Below, piece by piece: positions 7,961 to 14,934 of a stretch of 64,000 bases of DNA (position 1 is the first letter of the stretch; each line of letters begins with the position of its first letter). The translations under genes were made by a program, and so were the position numbers. Below the pieces are notes generated by a model. The model did not search any database. It worked only from the letters and a program-made list of their open reading frames with translations, and was not told where the DNA came from. Origin of the DNA: JAVVRP01 sp036654655 (GTDB taxonomy: Bacteria > Bacillota > Clostridia > Christensenellales > UBA1242); contig JAVVRP010000004.1 of assembly GCA_036654655.1 (NCBI GenBank), positions 9,607-73,606 of the forward strand, in the 5' to 3' direction.

Positions 7961-8929
7961 GTGGAATTTTTTGTAAAAAACTTAAAAAGTTTGTGCGAAC
8001 TTCATTCTCAACGCAAAATTGCACAAGAAACAGGCGTTTCTCCTGCAACAGTAAATAACTATATCAAAGGTGTTGGAGAACCATCACTTTCTTTTTTAAT
8101 TAAACTTAAAAAAAAATATGACCTTAATTTAGATGATTTTTTAACAAAAGAAGTTGTATTTATTAAAAATCAAACTGTTTCTGTTCAGTTTAGCCAACAT
8201 GACCGCTTTATTGGAAATTATATTTGTTATTATTATGACAGCAGTTCATACAAAGGCATGGCAAGTAACTTTTCAAAAAACACTCTTAGATATGGAATTA
8301 TTTCTGTTATAAAACAGAAAGACGAAAAACTTAAAACTTTTGCATTTTTTCAAAATGACAGAGAAGAAGCAGAAGTAGCATTTAATGAATTATCAAAATT
8401 TAAAAAAGAAAATATTAGCGATTTTTTAAACTTTTATCTTTCGGATTTTGAAAATTGCTACGAAGGAACTTTGGACGAAACGCGTGGACAAGTTTTTATT
8501 AATTTGCGTAATAAATTTAATCAGGATCAATCTCTTATTATTTTAAACAATCCGCCAAGCAACAAAGATTATATTGGAGGGCTTGGAACCGTTAACTCAG
8601 TTTCACGTGGCCGTGAACATATGCCTTGCGTACAATATATAATTATTTCGGACAAAATTTTGGAACGTCCGGACGGCCAAATTTACAACTTGTTGGCACT
8701 TGGAGTTTCAAATGTTAATGTGCACAACGAAAGTGAACAACTTTTGCAACTGTTTAAAAACTTGTACGGCAACCCTGGCGAAACACTTTCGGACTTTCAA
8801 AAAATTAAAATATTTGAAGATTCTCTTTCAAACATTGTTTTAGATTTAATTGATGCAAATATTTTTAGGTTTGCAAAGGTTTCAAATATGGAAGATGACG
8901 GATTTTACAGAATGATAAGGGATGAATAA
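7961..8929 (+). CDS. XRE-family regulator with C-terminal sensor-like domain
   Basis: The N-terminal ~60 residues form a helix-turn-helix (QRKIAQETGVSPATVNNYIKGVGEPSLSFLIKLKKKYDLNLDDFL), so it binds DNA. The remaining ~260 residues are a mixed alpha/beta region I do not recognise, containing VFINLRNKFNQDQSLIILNNPP and a GGLGTVNSVSRGREHMPCVQYIIIS block that could be a ligand-sensing domain. Two adjacent GTG codons (7958 and 7961) follow AAAGGAG; I prefer 7961 for its seven-base spacing. It is nine bases upstream of the RSH-like gene, so the two are probably co-transcribed, which suggests that it acts on, or senses the same stress as, that gene. Confidence 0.8.
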   Translation: MEFFVKNLKSLCELHSQRKIAQETGVSPATVNNYIKGVGEPSLSFLIKLKKKYDLNLDDFLTKEVVFIKNQTVSVQFSQHDRFIGNYICYYYDSSSYKGMASNFSKNTLRYGIISVIKQKDEKLKTFAFFQNDREEAEVAFNELSKFKKENISDFLNFYLSDFENCYEGTLDETRGQVFINLRNKFNQDQSLIILNNPPSNKDYIGGLGTVNSVSRGREHMPCVQYIIISDKILERPDGQIYNLLALGVSNVNVHNESEQLLQLFKNLYGNPGETLSDFQKIKIFEDSLSNIVLDLIDANIFRFAKVSNMEDDGFYRMIRDE

Positions 8930-8938
8930 AAACAAATT

Positions 8939-10369
8939 ATGGACAAGGTACAACAAGATTATGAAAATTTAATGCAACGAATGAAGGCAAAAAAGGCAAG
9001 TGGATTACGTTTGGTTTCAAAAGCGTTTGAACTTGCAAATGTTTTGCATGCAGGTCAATTTAGAAAAACTGGCGAACCATACATTTCTCATCCGCTTGAA
9101 GTTGCAATTTTGCTTGAAAACTTGGATTTTGGAACAAACGTTGTTGCTTCTGCACTATTGCACGATATTGTTGAAGATTGCGAATATACAATTGGCGAAA
9201 TTAAACAAAATTTTAATGACGAAATTGCCGAAATTGTTGACGCAGTAACCGCCGTTGAAAAAGAAAGCAATAATGATGATTTTGCCAAATTAAAAACTGA
9301 TAGCAAAACTTTTCAAAAACTTATTTCTTTTGGAAAAAACAATATATTTGCATTTTATATAAAATTTGCAGACAGGCTTTGCAACTTAAAAACACTTGAA
9401 ACATTTTCAAGATACAAACAAATAGAAAAAATAAAAGAAACAGAACAGTGGATTTTGTCTGTGGCAAAACTTTTAAAAGCAACGTATTTTTTTGAGCAAC
9501 TTTCTAATGAGTGCTTTAAAATATTAAACATAAAAAATTTTTATAAAATGGAAAATACTTGTAAAAAATATTTTGAATATAACAAAAACTTTAACGAAAC
9601 ATTAAGACAACAACTTTGGCTTAGCATTTCTGTTTTTTTAAAAAACAACAACAAAGAAACTCAACTTTCAAAAATTATTTTTGAACATTCAACCGAAGTG
9701 GAAATTTTTAATCTTGTTAAACGTGTGCTAGACGTTGAAAAAATTGACGACATAAAATCTAGCCAACTTGTAAGAGTTCCTATTACAAAAATTTTTTTAA
9801 TATTTGACACATCACTTTCCAAGGCCGAATTGCAAAACATGCTTATTTCAATGTTTATGGAAGGAACAATTGGTCAGTTTTTAAAAATTACTGGCTTTGA
9901 AAAAAGTGTTAATTTTGATTATTCTTTTTTGGTTGTTTCAGATTCTTTTAAAAACAAATTTCAACTTTACGCACTTAGTCAATCTCACTATGTTTCTTTA
10001 AGAAACGGAACTCTTGAAGGAACAAACATTGAGCAAATAGAAAATGACGCCGAAGAAATTACAACAGAATTTATTCAAGTTAAAACCAGAAACGGACAAA
10101 TTATAGCGTTGCCCGAAGGCTCAACCGTGTTGGATTTTGCCTTTAAAATTCACAAGGACTTTGGATTTGCTTGTCGCTATGCTTTTTTAAACGATAGCCC
10201 TACAAAATCTCCAATTTACACAAAACTTAGCCCCAACGATAAAATTAACTTGCATATAGAAAAAGATGAAAATGGCGTTTGCAAAAACATTGCAGAACTT
10301 CGTTGGCTTTTATATGCAAAAACAGATTATGCTAAAAAACTTTTGGTTAAGTATTTTGAAAGTGTATAA
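8939..10369 (+). CDS. RSH-family protein: HD hydrolase plus TGS, synthetase region degenerate
   Basis: A 476-residue protein. Residues ~20-180 form a RelA/SpoT-type HD hydrolase domain: HAGQFRKTGEPYISHP, LLHDIVED (HDxxED) and IKFADRLCNLKTL, where the last His is replaced by Cys. Residues ~385-450 look like a TGS domain (VKTRNGQIIALPEGSTVLDFAFKIH). The region between, where the (p)ppGpp synthetase should be, keeps roughly the right length but none of the G-loop or ExQIRT-type motifs I would expect. It lacks the C-terminal ACT part of long RSH enzymes (~730 residues). I infer a (p)ppGpp hydrolase or a regulatory homologue. There is no good ribosome site, so translation is probably coupled to the upstream gene. 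Confidence 0.8.
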   Translation: MDKVQQDYENLMQRMKAKKASGLRLVSKAFELANVLHAGQFRKTGEPYISHPLEVAILLENLDFGTNVVASALLHDIVEDCEYTIGEIKQNFNDEIAEIVDAVTAVEKESNNDDFAKLKTDSKTFQKLISFGKNNIFAFYIKFADRLCNLKTLETFSRYKQIEKIKETEQWILSVAKLLKATYFFEQLSNECFKILNIKNFYKMENTCKKYFEYNKNFNETLRQQLWLSISVFLKNNNKETQLSKIIFEHSTEVEIFNLVKRVLDVEKIDDIKSSQLVRVPITKIFLIFDTSLSKAELQNMLISMFMEGTIGQFLKITGFEKSVNFDYSFLVVSDSFKNKFQLYALSQSHYVSLRNGTLEGTNIEQIENDAEEITTEFIQVKTRNGQIIALPEGSTVLDFAFKIHKDFGFACRYAFLNDSPTKSPIYTKLSPNDKINLHIEKDENGVCKNIAELRWLLYAKTDYAKKLLVKYFESV

Positions 10370-10394
10370 TTTTTTTGCCAACAAAACTTAACAG

Positions 10395-10423
10395 TTGCAA
10401 AAATGGGTAAGTTCTGTTAAAAT
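10395..10423 (+). promoter_or_regulatory. Promoter of the tRNA-Val/tRNA-Leu pair
   Basis: TTGCAA, 17 bp, TAAAAT, 16 bp before tRNA-Val. Confidence 0.6.
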
Positions 10424-10439
10424 AAAAATATTAAATTTT

Positions 10440-10515
10440 GGGCAATTAACTCAGTTGGTAGAGTGTCATCTTCACGTGGTGAAAGTCGCGGGTTCAAGTC
10501 CCTCATTGCCCACCA
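10440..10515 (+). tRNA. tRNA-Val (CAC)
   Basis: 76 nt. Acceptor GGGCAAT/ATTGCCC, encoded CCA, anticodon loop TTCACGT giving CAC. Normal D and T arms (GGTTCAAGTCC). Confidence 0.95.
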
Positions 10516-10533
10516 ATCAATAAGTTGTGTTGT

Positions 10534-10619
10534 GCTGAGATGGCGGAATGGCAGACGCGCTAGGTTCAGGTCCTAGTAATCGCAAGATTGTGTGGGTTCA
10601 ACTCCCATTCTTAGCACCA
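10534..10619 (+). tRNA. tRNA-Leu (CAG)
   Basis: 86 nt with the long variable arm of a class II tRNA. Acceptor GCTGAGA/TCTTAGC with a G-U pair, anticodon loop TTCAGGT giving CAG, encoded CCA. Confidence 0.95.
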
Positions 10620-10624
10620 AAAAA

Positions 10625-10652
10625 ATGTTGCAGGTTATGCAACATTTTTTAT
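10625..10652 (+). terminator. Terminator after tRNA-Leu
   Basis: Perfect 8-bp stem ATGTTGCA/TGCAACAT, 5-nt loop, then a T run. The A run on the left lets it also serve the convergent lipoprotein gene. Confidence 0.85.
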
Positions 10653-10665
10653 TTTTTTTTATTAA

Positions 10666-11397
10666 TTAAGCAGTAACATAAGATGAAAAATCTGGAAAGT
10701 TAATTTCACCAACAAATTCACTCATTGTTATTTCATTTGCAGAATCTTTTCCATAACTAATTTTTGCACCTATTAAATTGTTGTTTTTGAAAATTAAATA
10801 TCCCACAATTCCATTAATTGAAATTCCGCCACTTGAATATTCAGGAGAAGTTAATTTAAATTTAACTTCGCCATTTGCCTCACTTTTTTCAACTGTTAAT
10901 CCTGATGTTTTTTCAAATAATTCTAAAATGTTTTGTACCTCAACCATCATATTATCAAGGTGGTTTGCAGAAAAAATATCATTTCCAACAAGTGCAGTTT
11001 TTGTTTTAAATGAAGCGCCATTTGTTTTTCCACTGGAATAATTAAATCCATCTTTAACATAAGATTCAAAAGAAGACGGACCCATTGAAATTTTCATTGC
11101 TGCTTGTGAGTTTGATGGTGTTGTTTTATTTAGTTTTAAAATTGCATTAACGTTGATTTCTGATTTAACTTCTCCAATTGAAGATTTTAAACTTAAAGTT
11201 AAACGATAAGATAATAAGTCTTCTTCAACGGTTGGTTCTGCCAAATATTGGGTATACGCAACTTTATCAATTTTAGAATAATTTCCAGCAGTGTTTATTA
11301 CTGCTTTTGCCTCCAATTGCCCTCCATTGCATGCACTAAATAAAAATGCAATTGGAAGAACTGAACAGGCTAATATTATTTTTGTTATTCTTTTCAT
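10666..11397 (-). CDS. Lipoprotein, 243 aa, LolA/LppX-like fold suspected
   Basis: The N-terminus MKRITKIILACSVLPIAFLFSAC is a lipoprotein signal with lipobox FSAC. The rest is beta-rich with alternating polar residues and the pattern of a long antiparallel sheet (YRLTLSLKSSIGEVKSEINVNAILKL; GYLIFKNNNLIGAKISYG), which resembles the half-barrel fold of LolA/LppX-like lipoproteins. That resemblance is my inference; no catalytic motif is seen. AAGGAGA precedes the ATG. It is divergent from yabP and converges on the tRNA pair. Confidence 0.75.
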   Translation of the reverse strand: MKRITKIILACSVLPIAFLFSACNGGQLEAKAVINTAGNYSKIDKVAYTQYLAEPTVEEDLLSYRLTLSLKSSIGEVKSEINVNAILKLNKTTPSNSQAAMKISMGPSSFESYVKDGFNYSSGKTNGASFKTKTALVGNDIFSANHLDNMMVEVQNILELFEKTSGLTVEKSEANGEVKFKLTSPEYSSGGISINGIVGYLIFKNNNLIGAKISYGKDSANEITMSEFVGEINFPDFSSYVTA

Positions 11398-11466
11398 ATT
11401 TCTCCTTTTTATTTTTTATAGTATATCATTAAAACTTTTATTTTCAAACAAAAAAAATGCTGAAAT

Positions 11467-11495
11467 TTGTTATAATTTAAAAACAATGTCATAAT
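11467..11495 (+). promoter_or_regulatory. Promoter abutting yabP
   Basis: TTGTTA, 17 bp, CATAAT, ending seven bases before the ATG at 11503. The transcription start would fall on the start codon, implying leaderless mRNA. The CATA-type -10 could also fit the mother-cell sigma factor SigE. Confidence 0.5.
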
Positions 11496-11502
11496 TTATT
11501 AT

Positions 11503-11757
11503 ATGGAAAACTGTAATATAATTTTGGACAATAGAGAAAATTTAAAAATAACTGGGACAAAAAAAGTGCTTTCTGCAACTGGCGAACAAATTGTTTTAAT
11601 TTGTGGCAATTCCAAACTTTGCATAAGTGGAGAAAAACTTGAAGTAAAAAAAATTGACGTTAGCCTTGGAAATGTTGAAATTTTTGGCGTAATAAATTGC
11701 CTTAAATTTTCTGGCGTTGGTGATAAAGTACCATTTGTTAAACGGATTTTTAAATAA
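11503..11757 (+). CDS. yabP: YabP-family sporulation protein
   Basis: 84 residues with the YabP/YqfC pattern LDNRENLKITGTKKVLSATGEQIVLIC...LCISGEKLEVKKIDVSLGNVEIFGVINCLKFS. In Bacillus this family is needed for spore cortex/coat development in the mother cell, and yabP is followed by yabQ, exactly as here. The stop overlaps the yabQ start by one base (TAATG), so the two are translationally coupled. No ribosome binding site precedes the ATG. Confidence 0.85.
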   Translation: MENCNIILDNRENLKITGTKKVLSATGEQIVLICGNSKLCISGEKLEVKKIDVSLGNVEIFGVINCLKFSGVGDKVPFVKRIFK

Positions 11758-12077
11758 TGATTGGTGAAACAAACGGCCAACTGCTTATCTTTTTTATTTT
11801 TTTGCTAGGTGGTGTTTTTTGTGGTTTGATGGTTGGAAGTTCCAATTTTTTTAACAAAATAAAACGTTTTAAAAAAATAGTTCAATTTGCTTTTGATTTT
11901 TTTATAACTTTTTTTTCCGGAAGTGTGTTTTTTTTGCTTTCTCAAATTTTTGTTTTTGGTGAAATCAGATTTTTTTATGTTTTAGCATTTTTTACAGGAA
12001 TGTTTTTATGGCTTTTTGTATTTAAAAAATTAATATTTAACAAAATAATCAACAAAATTAAAAACAAAAAAGTTTAA
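11757..12077 (+). CDS. yabQ: YabQ-like spore cortex membrane protein
   Basis: 106 residues with three to four hydrophobic segments (~8-30, 42-65, 70-92) and a very basic tail (KLIFNKIINKIKNKKV). Position directly after yabP, one-base overlap, size and topology all fit YabQ, which localises to the forespore outer membrane and is needed for cortex formation in Bacillus. Sequence identity cannot be judged by eye because the protein is low-complexity Phe/Ile/Leu. Confidence 0.75.
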   Translation: MIGETNGQLLIFFIFLLGGVFCGLMVGSSNFFNKIKRFKKIVQFAFDFFITFFSGSVFFLLSQIFVFGEIRFFYVLAFFTGMFLWLFVFKKLIFNKIINKIKNKKV

Positions 12078-12094
12078 AAATTATTTTACAATTA

Positions 12095-12445
12095 TCAAGG
12101 GGTAACAAATTTGCTGTCCCCTGCATTTCCATAACCTTTTTCTGTTTTGTAATAATCATCTGCATATTCTGGATTAACATCTGGCTTGTTTTGCTTGTTT
12201 TCTTCAACAATGTTTCCATTTACGTCAATGGCGTATCCGTCCTTGTTTGTTTTGCATTTTGCTTCAATTTCACTATTAACAGAATCAATTTGTGAAACAA
12301 TTTCTTGCGATTTATTATAAATTTTGTTTAGTTGATTGTTTTTTGCATTTAAAACAAAAGTCTGCGCTATCCCAATAACAACAAACGCAAAAAAAACAGT
12401 CACCGCCATAATAATTAAAGTTTTTGCTTTTTTGTTTGAATTCAT
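12095..12445 (-). CDS. DivIC/FtsB-like septum protein
   Basis: 116 residues. A short cytoplasmic basic tail, one membrane helix (residues ~8-30: TLIIMAVTVFFAFVVIGIAQTFV), a coiled coil (NNQLNKIYNKSQEIVSQIDSVNSEIEAKC), then YADDYYKTEKGYGNAGDSKFV, which matches the typical FtsB/DivIC end (Y-x-E-x-x-A-R-x-x-x-x-x-x-x-G-E-x-x-F). In Bacillus divIC follows yabPQ on the same strand; here it faces them, so a local inversion is implied. Family assignment is moderate. No clear ribosome site; ATG at 12445 preferred over a TTG six bases upstream. Confidence 0.65.
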   Translation of the reverse strand: MNSNKKAKTLIIMAVTVFFAFVVIGIAQTFVLNAKNNQLNKIYNKSQEIVSQIDSVNSEIEAKCKTNKDGYAIDVNGNIVEENKQNKPDVNPEYADDYYKTEKGYGNAGDSKFVTP

Positions 12446-12576
12446 GAACAAATTATATCAATTATTGTAAAAAATGTAAAGCATATAAATTTTGTATTTT
12501 ATAAAATGTTAAATATTAAAATAGATTTATAAAAAAATTAAATTTAAATTTTTGCACAAAAACCTTAATAATTTAC

Positions 12577-12605
12577 TTGACAAAACAAGTTTGCAATGAT
12601 AATAT
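12577..12605 (+). promoter_or_regulatory. Strong promoter of tRNA-Ala
   Basis: Consensus -35 TTGACA, 17-bp spacer, -10 TAATAT, 17 bp before the tRNA. Confidence 0.8.
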
Positions 12606-12622
12606 AATTAAGCATTTGAAAT

Positions 12623-12699
12623 GGGGGATTGGCTCAGTTGGCTAGAGCACCTGCCTTGCAAGCAGGGGGTCATCGGTTCAAGTCCGATATTCTCCACCA
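12623..12699 (+). tRNA. tRNA-Ala (TGC)
   Basis: 77 nt. Anticodon loop CTTGCAA gives TGC; T arm ATCGG-TTCAAGT-CCGAT; encoded CCA. The acceptor stem GGGGGAT/ATTCTCC relies on two G-U pairs. Confidence 0.93.
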
Positions 12700-12707
12700 C
12701 TAAACTT

Positions 12708-12736
12708 AACTAAATTAAATATATTTTAATTTAGTT
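12708..12736. other. AT hairpin between tRNA-Ala and tRNA-Ile
   Basis: Perfect 12-bp stem AACTAAATTAAA/TTTAATTTAGTT with a 5-nt loop. No U run follows, so it is more likely a processing or pausing structure than a terminator. Confidence 0.5.
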
Positions 12737-12820
12737 AAATTGCAAAACAAACACAAATTACATTGGCAAATTTTAGCATCAAAAATTGCTAAATAGCAAA
12801 ATTGTAAAAAAACAAACTGA

Positions 12821-12897
12821 TGGAATGTAGCTCAGCTGGTTAGAGCACCACCCTGATAAGGTGGGGGTCGGTGGTTCGAGTCCACTCATTCCAACCA
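12821..12897 (+). tRNA. tRNA-Ile (GAT)
   Basis: 77 nt. Acceptor TGGAATG/CATTCCA, anticodon stem-loop CCACC-CTGATAA-GGTGG giving GAT, T arm GGTGG-TTCGAGT-CCACT, encoded CCA. This is the only complete copy; its 3' half recurs twice downstream. Confidence 0.95.
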
Positions 12898-12900
12898 TAA

Positions 12901-12932
12901 AAATAAAACTGTACATAATGTTCAGTTTTTTT
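12901..12932 (+). terminator. Terminator after tRNA-Ile
   Basis: Stem AAAACTG/CAGTTTT with an inner ACA/TGT pair block, then a T run that is cut by the assembly gap. An identical terminator follows the second copy at 13111-13142. Confidence 0.75.
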
Positions 12933-13031
12933 NNNNNNNNNNNNNNNNNNNNNNNNNNNNNNNNNNNNNNNNNNNNNNNNNNNNNNNNNNNNNNNNNNNN
13001 NNNNNNNNNNNNNNNNNNNNNNNNNNNNNNN
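12933..13031. other. Assembly gap (99 N)
   Basis: Unknown bases. If the flanking 188-bp repeat is exactly periodic, the missing sequence should be 77 nt, equal in content to 13143-13219, so the gap size looks estimated and further repeat copies may be collapsed here. Confidence 0.95.
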
Positions 13032-13065
13032 TGAAAGTTGCGAACGCCAAGTCGCAAAGCGGCTT

Positions 13066-13107
13066 ATAAGGTGGGGGTCGGTGGTTCGAGTCCACTCATT
13101 CCAACCA
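13066..13107 (+). pseudogene. tRNA-Ile 3' half, copy 2
   Basis: Identical to the 3' part of tRNA-Ile from the anticodon loop to CCA, but the D arm and 5' acceptor strand are absent. In their place is the hairpin block ending in GGCTT. It cannot fold as a tRNA alone. Confidence 0.75.
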
Positions 13108-13142
13108 TAAAAATAAAACTGTACATAATGTTCAGTTTTTTT

Positions 13143-13253
13143 ATTAACCCCACCTTGTGTCGCAAGGCGACACTCAAAGTGAAACTTTGAATCAGGGTGC
13201 CACCGTGATGCCGAGCAACTGAAAGTTGCGAACGCCAAGTCGCAAAGCGGCTT
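13143..13253. other. Hairpin-rich block inserted between tRNA-Ile halves
   Basis: Four short hairpins with 3-nt loops: 13157-13173 (GTGTCGC/GCGACAC), 13174-13190 (TCAAAGT/ACTTTGA), 13215-13229 (GCAACT/AGTTGC) and 13237-13253 (AAGTCGC/GCGGCTT, one G-U). An outer stem CCCCACCTT (13148-13156) pairs with AAGGTGGGG (13256-13264) in the next tRNA half, closing a multi-branched structure. The central ATCAGGGTG (13191-13199) is the reverse complement of the tRNA-Ile anticodon region. Confidence 0.7.
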
Positions 13254-13295
13254 ATAAGGTGGGGGTCGGTGGTTCGAGTCCACTCATTCCAACCA
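13254..13295 (+). pseudogene. tRNA-Ile 3' half, copy 3
   Basis: Same 42-nt tRNA-Ile 3' half as copy 2, again lacking a 5' half. Confidence 0.75.
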
Positions 13296-13296
13296 T

Positions 13297-13327
13297 ATGA
13301 AACCCCGATTATATCGGGTTTTTTCAT
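13297..13327 (+). terminator. Terminator ending the tRNA-Ile array
   Basis: Stem CCCGAT/ATCGGG extended by AA/TT, then TTTTTT. Confidence 0.75.
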
Positions 13328-13417
13328 GTTTTCGCAACCTTCAAAAATAGCAAAATTTTAACAGCAAATGTGCCTATTTTTGACAGCAGTTTTTTTTGAG
13401 CCTAAATTTCAACAAAA

Positions 13418-13456
13418 AAAAGACCGACAAGAGTAAAATTTTCTTGTCGGTCTTTT
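13418..13456. terminator. Strong bidirectional terminator
   Basis: A 15-bp stem AAAAGACCGACAAGA/TCTTGTCGGTCTTTT with a 9-nt loop. It separates the tRNA array from the minus-strand toxin/immunity genes. The rest of 13328-13537 shows no gene. Confidence 0.75.
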
Positions 13457-13537
13457 CCGCTTAAAAACCGCCTAAATTTGTTGTATTTGCGGTCAATTGC
13501 AGCACAACTTTTCAACGCAAAAACATTTGTAGTAAAA

Positions 13538-14032
13538 TTATTTAATTTTCTTTAAGTCTTCAATTTTTACTGAAATACAATCCCCATAGTATTCACCATT
13601 TTTATCTATTCCAGAAAAATCTACCTCAATATAATTTTGAACACCATTATTGTTCATCACGCAACCAGTATCACCTTTGTGAATTCCAAATTTTGCATAT
13701 TTTTCATCTTCCACTAGCAATTCAACAGTATCGTACTCTTTTATTTTTAAAGGCTCAAACTTTGCAACTGATTTGCCAAACAATTTATCATAATTTTGCA
13801 ATAATTTTTCTTTCATTTCATTTGGCAATTTTTCTTTATCAATTTCCACATCACACGAATCGATATTTACTATTATATATTCACCAATGTTTTTTGGATT
13901 AAAAAATAGTACTTCATTATTTCCACTATTACTTCTTAATATAATTCCGTGCATATCTTTTGATAAATTATAAGGTGTATAAGGTTTTTCATTTATCAAT
14001 TTTACTAAATCAAACTTTGTCATTTTATCCAA
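13538..14032 (-). CDS. Probable immunity protein, DUF4926-like C-terminus
   Basis: 164 residues, acidic, no signal. The last ~65 residues (IKEYDTVELLVEDEKYAKFGIHKGDTGCV...YIEVDFSG) resemble the small beta-barrel DUF4926-type proteins common beside toxin genes. Its start overlaps the 3' end of the upstream toxin-like gene by 13 bp, the arrangement expected of a toxin followed by its antidote. Function as immunity protein is inferred from context; the first 90 residues are unrecognised. Confidence 0.7.
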   Translation of the reverse strand: MDKMTKFDLVKLINEKPYTPYNLSKDMHGIILRSNSGNNEVLFFNPKNIGEYIIVNIDSCDVEIDKEKLPNEMKEKLLQNYDKLFGKSVAKFEPLKIKEYDTVELLVEDEKYAKFGIHKGDTGCVMNNNGVQNYIEVDFSGIDKNGEYYGDCISVKIEDLKKIK

Positions 14033-14598
14033 CCTCCAAATGGTGTAGTATTTTTAATTTGCCCTTCATGATACAGCATCCAACCACTGTAAAAAGATGT
14101 TCCGTTTAGGCTTATTGTAATAGCAAGTCGTTGTCCATTTCTATCTAAATTTTTCAAAATATATTTTCCATCAAGATACTGCGCTAATGCTTGTTTACAA
14201 TACTCGGCTTGTAAAAGTGTGGAATCTTCAATATTATAACCTAGATCATAAAATATTTTATTTTTGCCTTTAGAATTTTTTATATTTTTAAACACATATT
14301 CAGTAAATTTTCTTATATCACAAGTAGCTTTTGCTTTAATTTTCACCAAGTTTCCACTTATAGGCTTTGTTGTGCAGTCACAACGCTCGTGCAATGGTTG
14401 TTTTGGCATATTCCCAGCCACTAAATAACATCCATCTAGTGAGGTGCAATTCATACAATGTCCAAACAATGCAACTAAATTACGAAATATTATTCTTAAC
14501 CATTCTGGTTTATTTGGCACAAGAAAATGATCCCATTCTATCCACCCAGTATCAATTATTTTTCCATTTACTTCTTTGTAATTTTCAAATGCACCCAT
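14020..14598 (-). CDS. MuF-like/polymorphic toxin protein, truncated
   Basis: 192 residues behind AAAGGAGA. Residues ~20-78 carry CMNC (48-51), Cys57 and HERCDC (70-75), like the tail end of phage head-morphogenesis (MuF) proteins, whose C-terminus often has an H-x-x-C-x-C motif. Residues ~88-192 look like a secreted-toxin domain: FYDLGYNIEDSTLLQAEYCKQALAQYL, then FYSGWMLYHEGQIKNTTPFGGW, a pattern I associate with small nuclease-type C-terminal toxins of polymorphic systems. The protein lacks the long MuF N-terminus, so it is either a standalone toxin or the surviving end of a phage-borne MuF toxin. The downstream gene is its probable immunity partner. Confidence 0.6.
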   Translation of the reverse strand: MGAFENYKEVNGKIIDTGWIEWDHFLVPNKPEWLRIIFRNLVALFGHCMNCTSLDGCYLVAGNMPKQPLHERCDCTTKPISGNLVKIKAKATCDIRKFTEYVFKNIKNSKGKNKIFYDLGYNIEDSTLLQAEYCKQALAQYLDGKYILKNLDRNGQRLAITISLNGTSFYSGWMLYHEGQIKNTTPFGGWIK

Positions 14599-14623
14599 AT
14601 TATATCACATCTCCTTTTAATTA

Positions 14624-14659
14624 CAAAAGGTTGAAGAAACTAATTTCTTCAACCTTTTG
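14624..14659. terminator. 16-bp perfect hairpin upstream of the toxin gene
   Basis: CAAAAGGTTGAAGAAA/TTTCTTCAACCTTTTG with a 4-nt loop. On the minus strand it ends 26 nt before the toxin ATG and has only a short U run (TTTTG), so it may be a weak terminator of the upstream fragment or a structured leader of the toxin mRNA. Confidence 0.5.
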
Positions 14660-14721
14660 ATAATTTTAACATTGATATTTTCAATATGCAAAATTTAGTG
14701 CCACTTTTTTTAAAAATATTT

Positions 14722-14931
14722 TCACCTTTCTTTGCCCATATCTTTTCTTCTTTTTCTTCGTGCAAGCATCTCGGCAAGGTGGTAGGCTTCTTCATCACTT
14801 AACCCATCAAGAGCATCTTCCACTTCTTCTTTTGGGCTAATGTTTAATTTTTTAGTTGAAAAACCATTATTTATAACATCAGTTGCCTTTTTGAAAATAA
14901 ATTTATTTAACAGAGTTATATGTTGTAATGG
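14722..14931 (-). pseudogene. C-terminal fragment of a phage-like gene
   Basis: An open frame of about 69 codons ending at a TGA at 14722-14724, bounded upstream by an in-frame TGA and with no ATG, GTG or TTG start. It encodes KKLNISPKEEVEDALDGLSD and EEAYHLAEMLARRKRRKD near its end, a coherent acidic-then-basic helical tail rather than random sequence. Its place just upstream of a MuF-type toxin suggests a portal-like or head-gene remnant. Low certainty on identity, moderate that it is a decayed gene. Confidence 0.4.
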
Positions 14932-14934
14932 TCA

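Larger units (their letters stand above)
12857..13295. repeat. 188-bp tandem array built from tRNA-Ile 3' halves and hairpins
   Basis: The unit is the tRNA-Ile 3' half, a terminator, then a ~111-bp hairpin block. Positions 13032-13107 and 13220-13295 are identical copies 188 bp apart; the first unit begins inside the complete tRNA-Ile and is interrupted by the N gap. The array ends with a different terminator at 13297-13327. Confidence 0.8.

Noticed and set aside
12779..13327. Minus-strand open frames with WNEWTRTTDPHL- and GLEPPTPTLSG-like peptides
   Set aside because: They are antisense translations of the tRNA-Ile and its partial copies, including the N gap.
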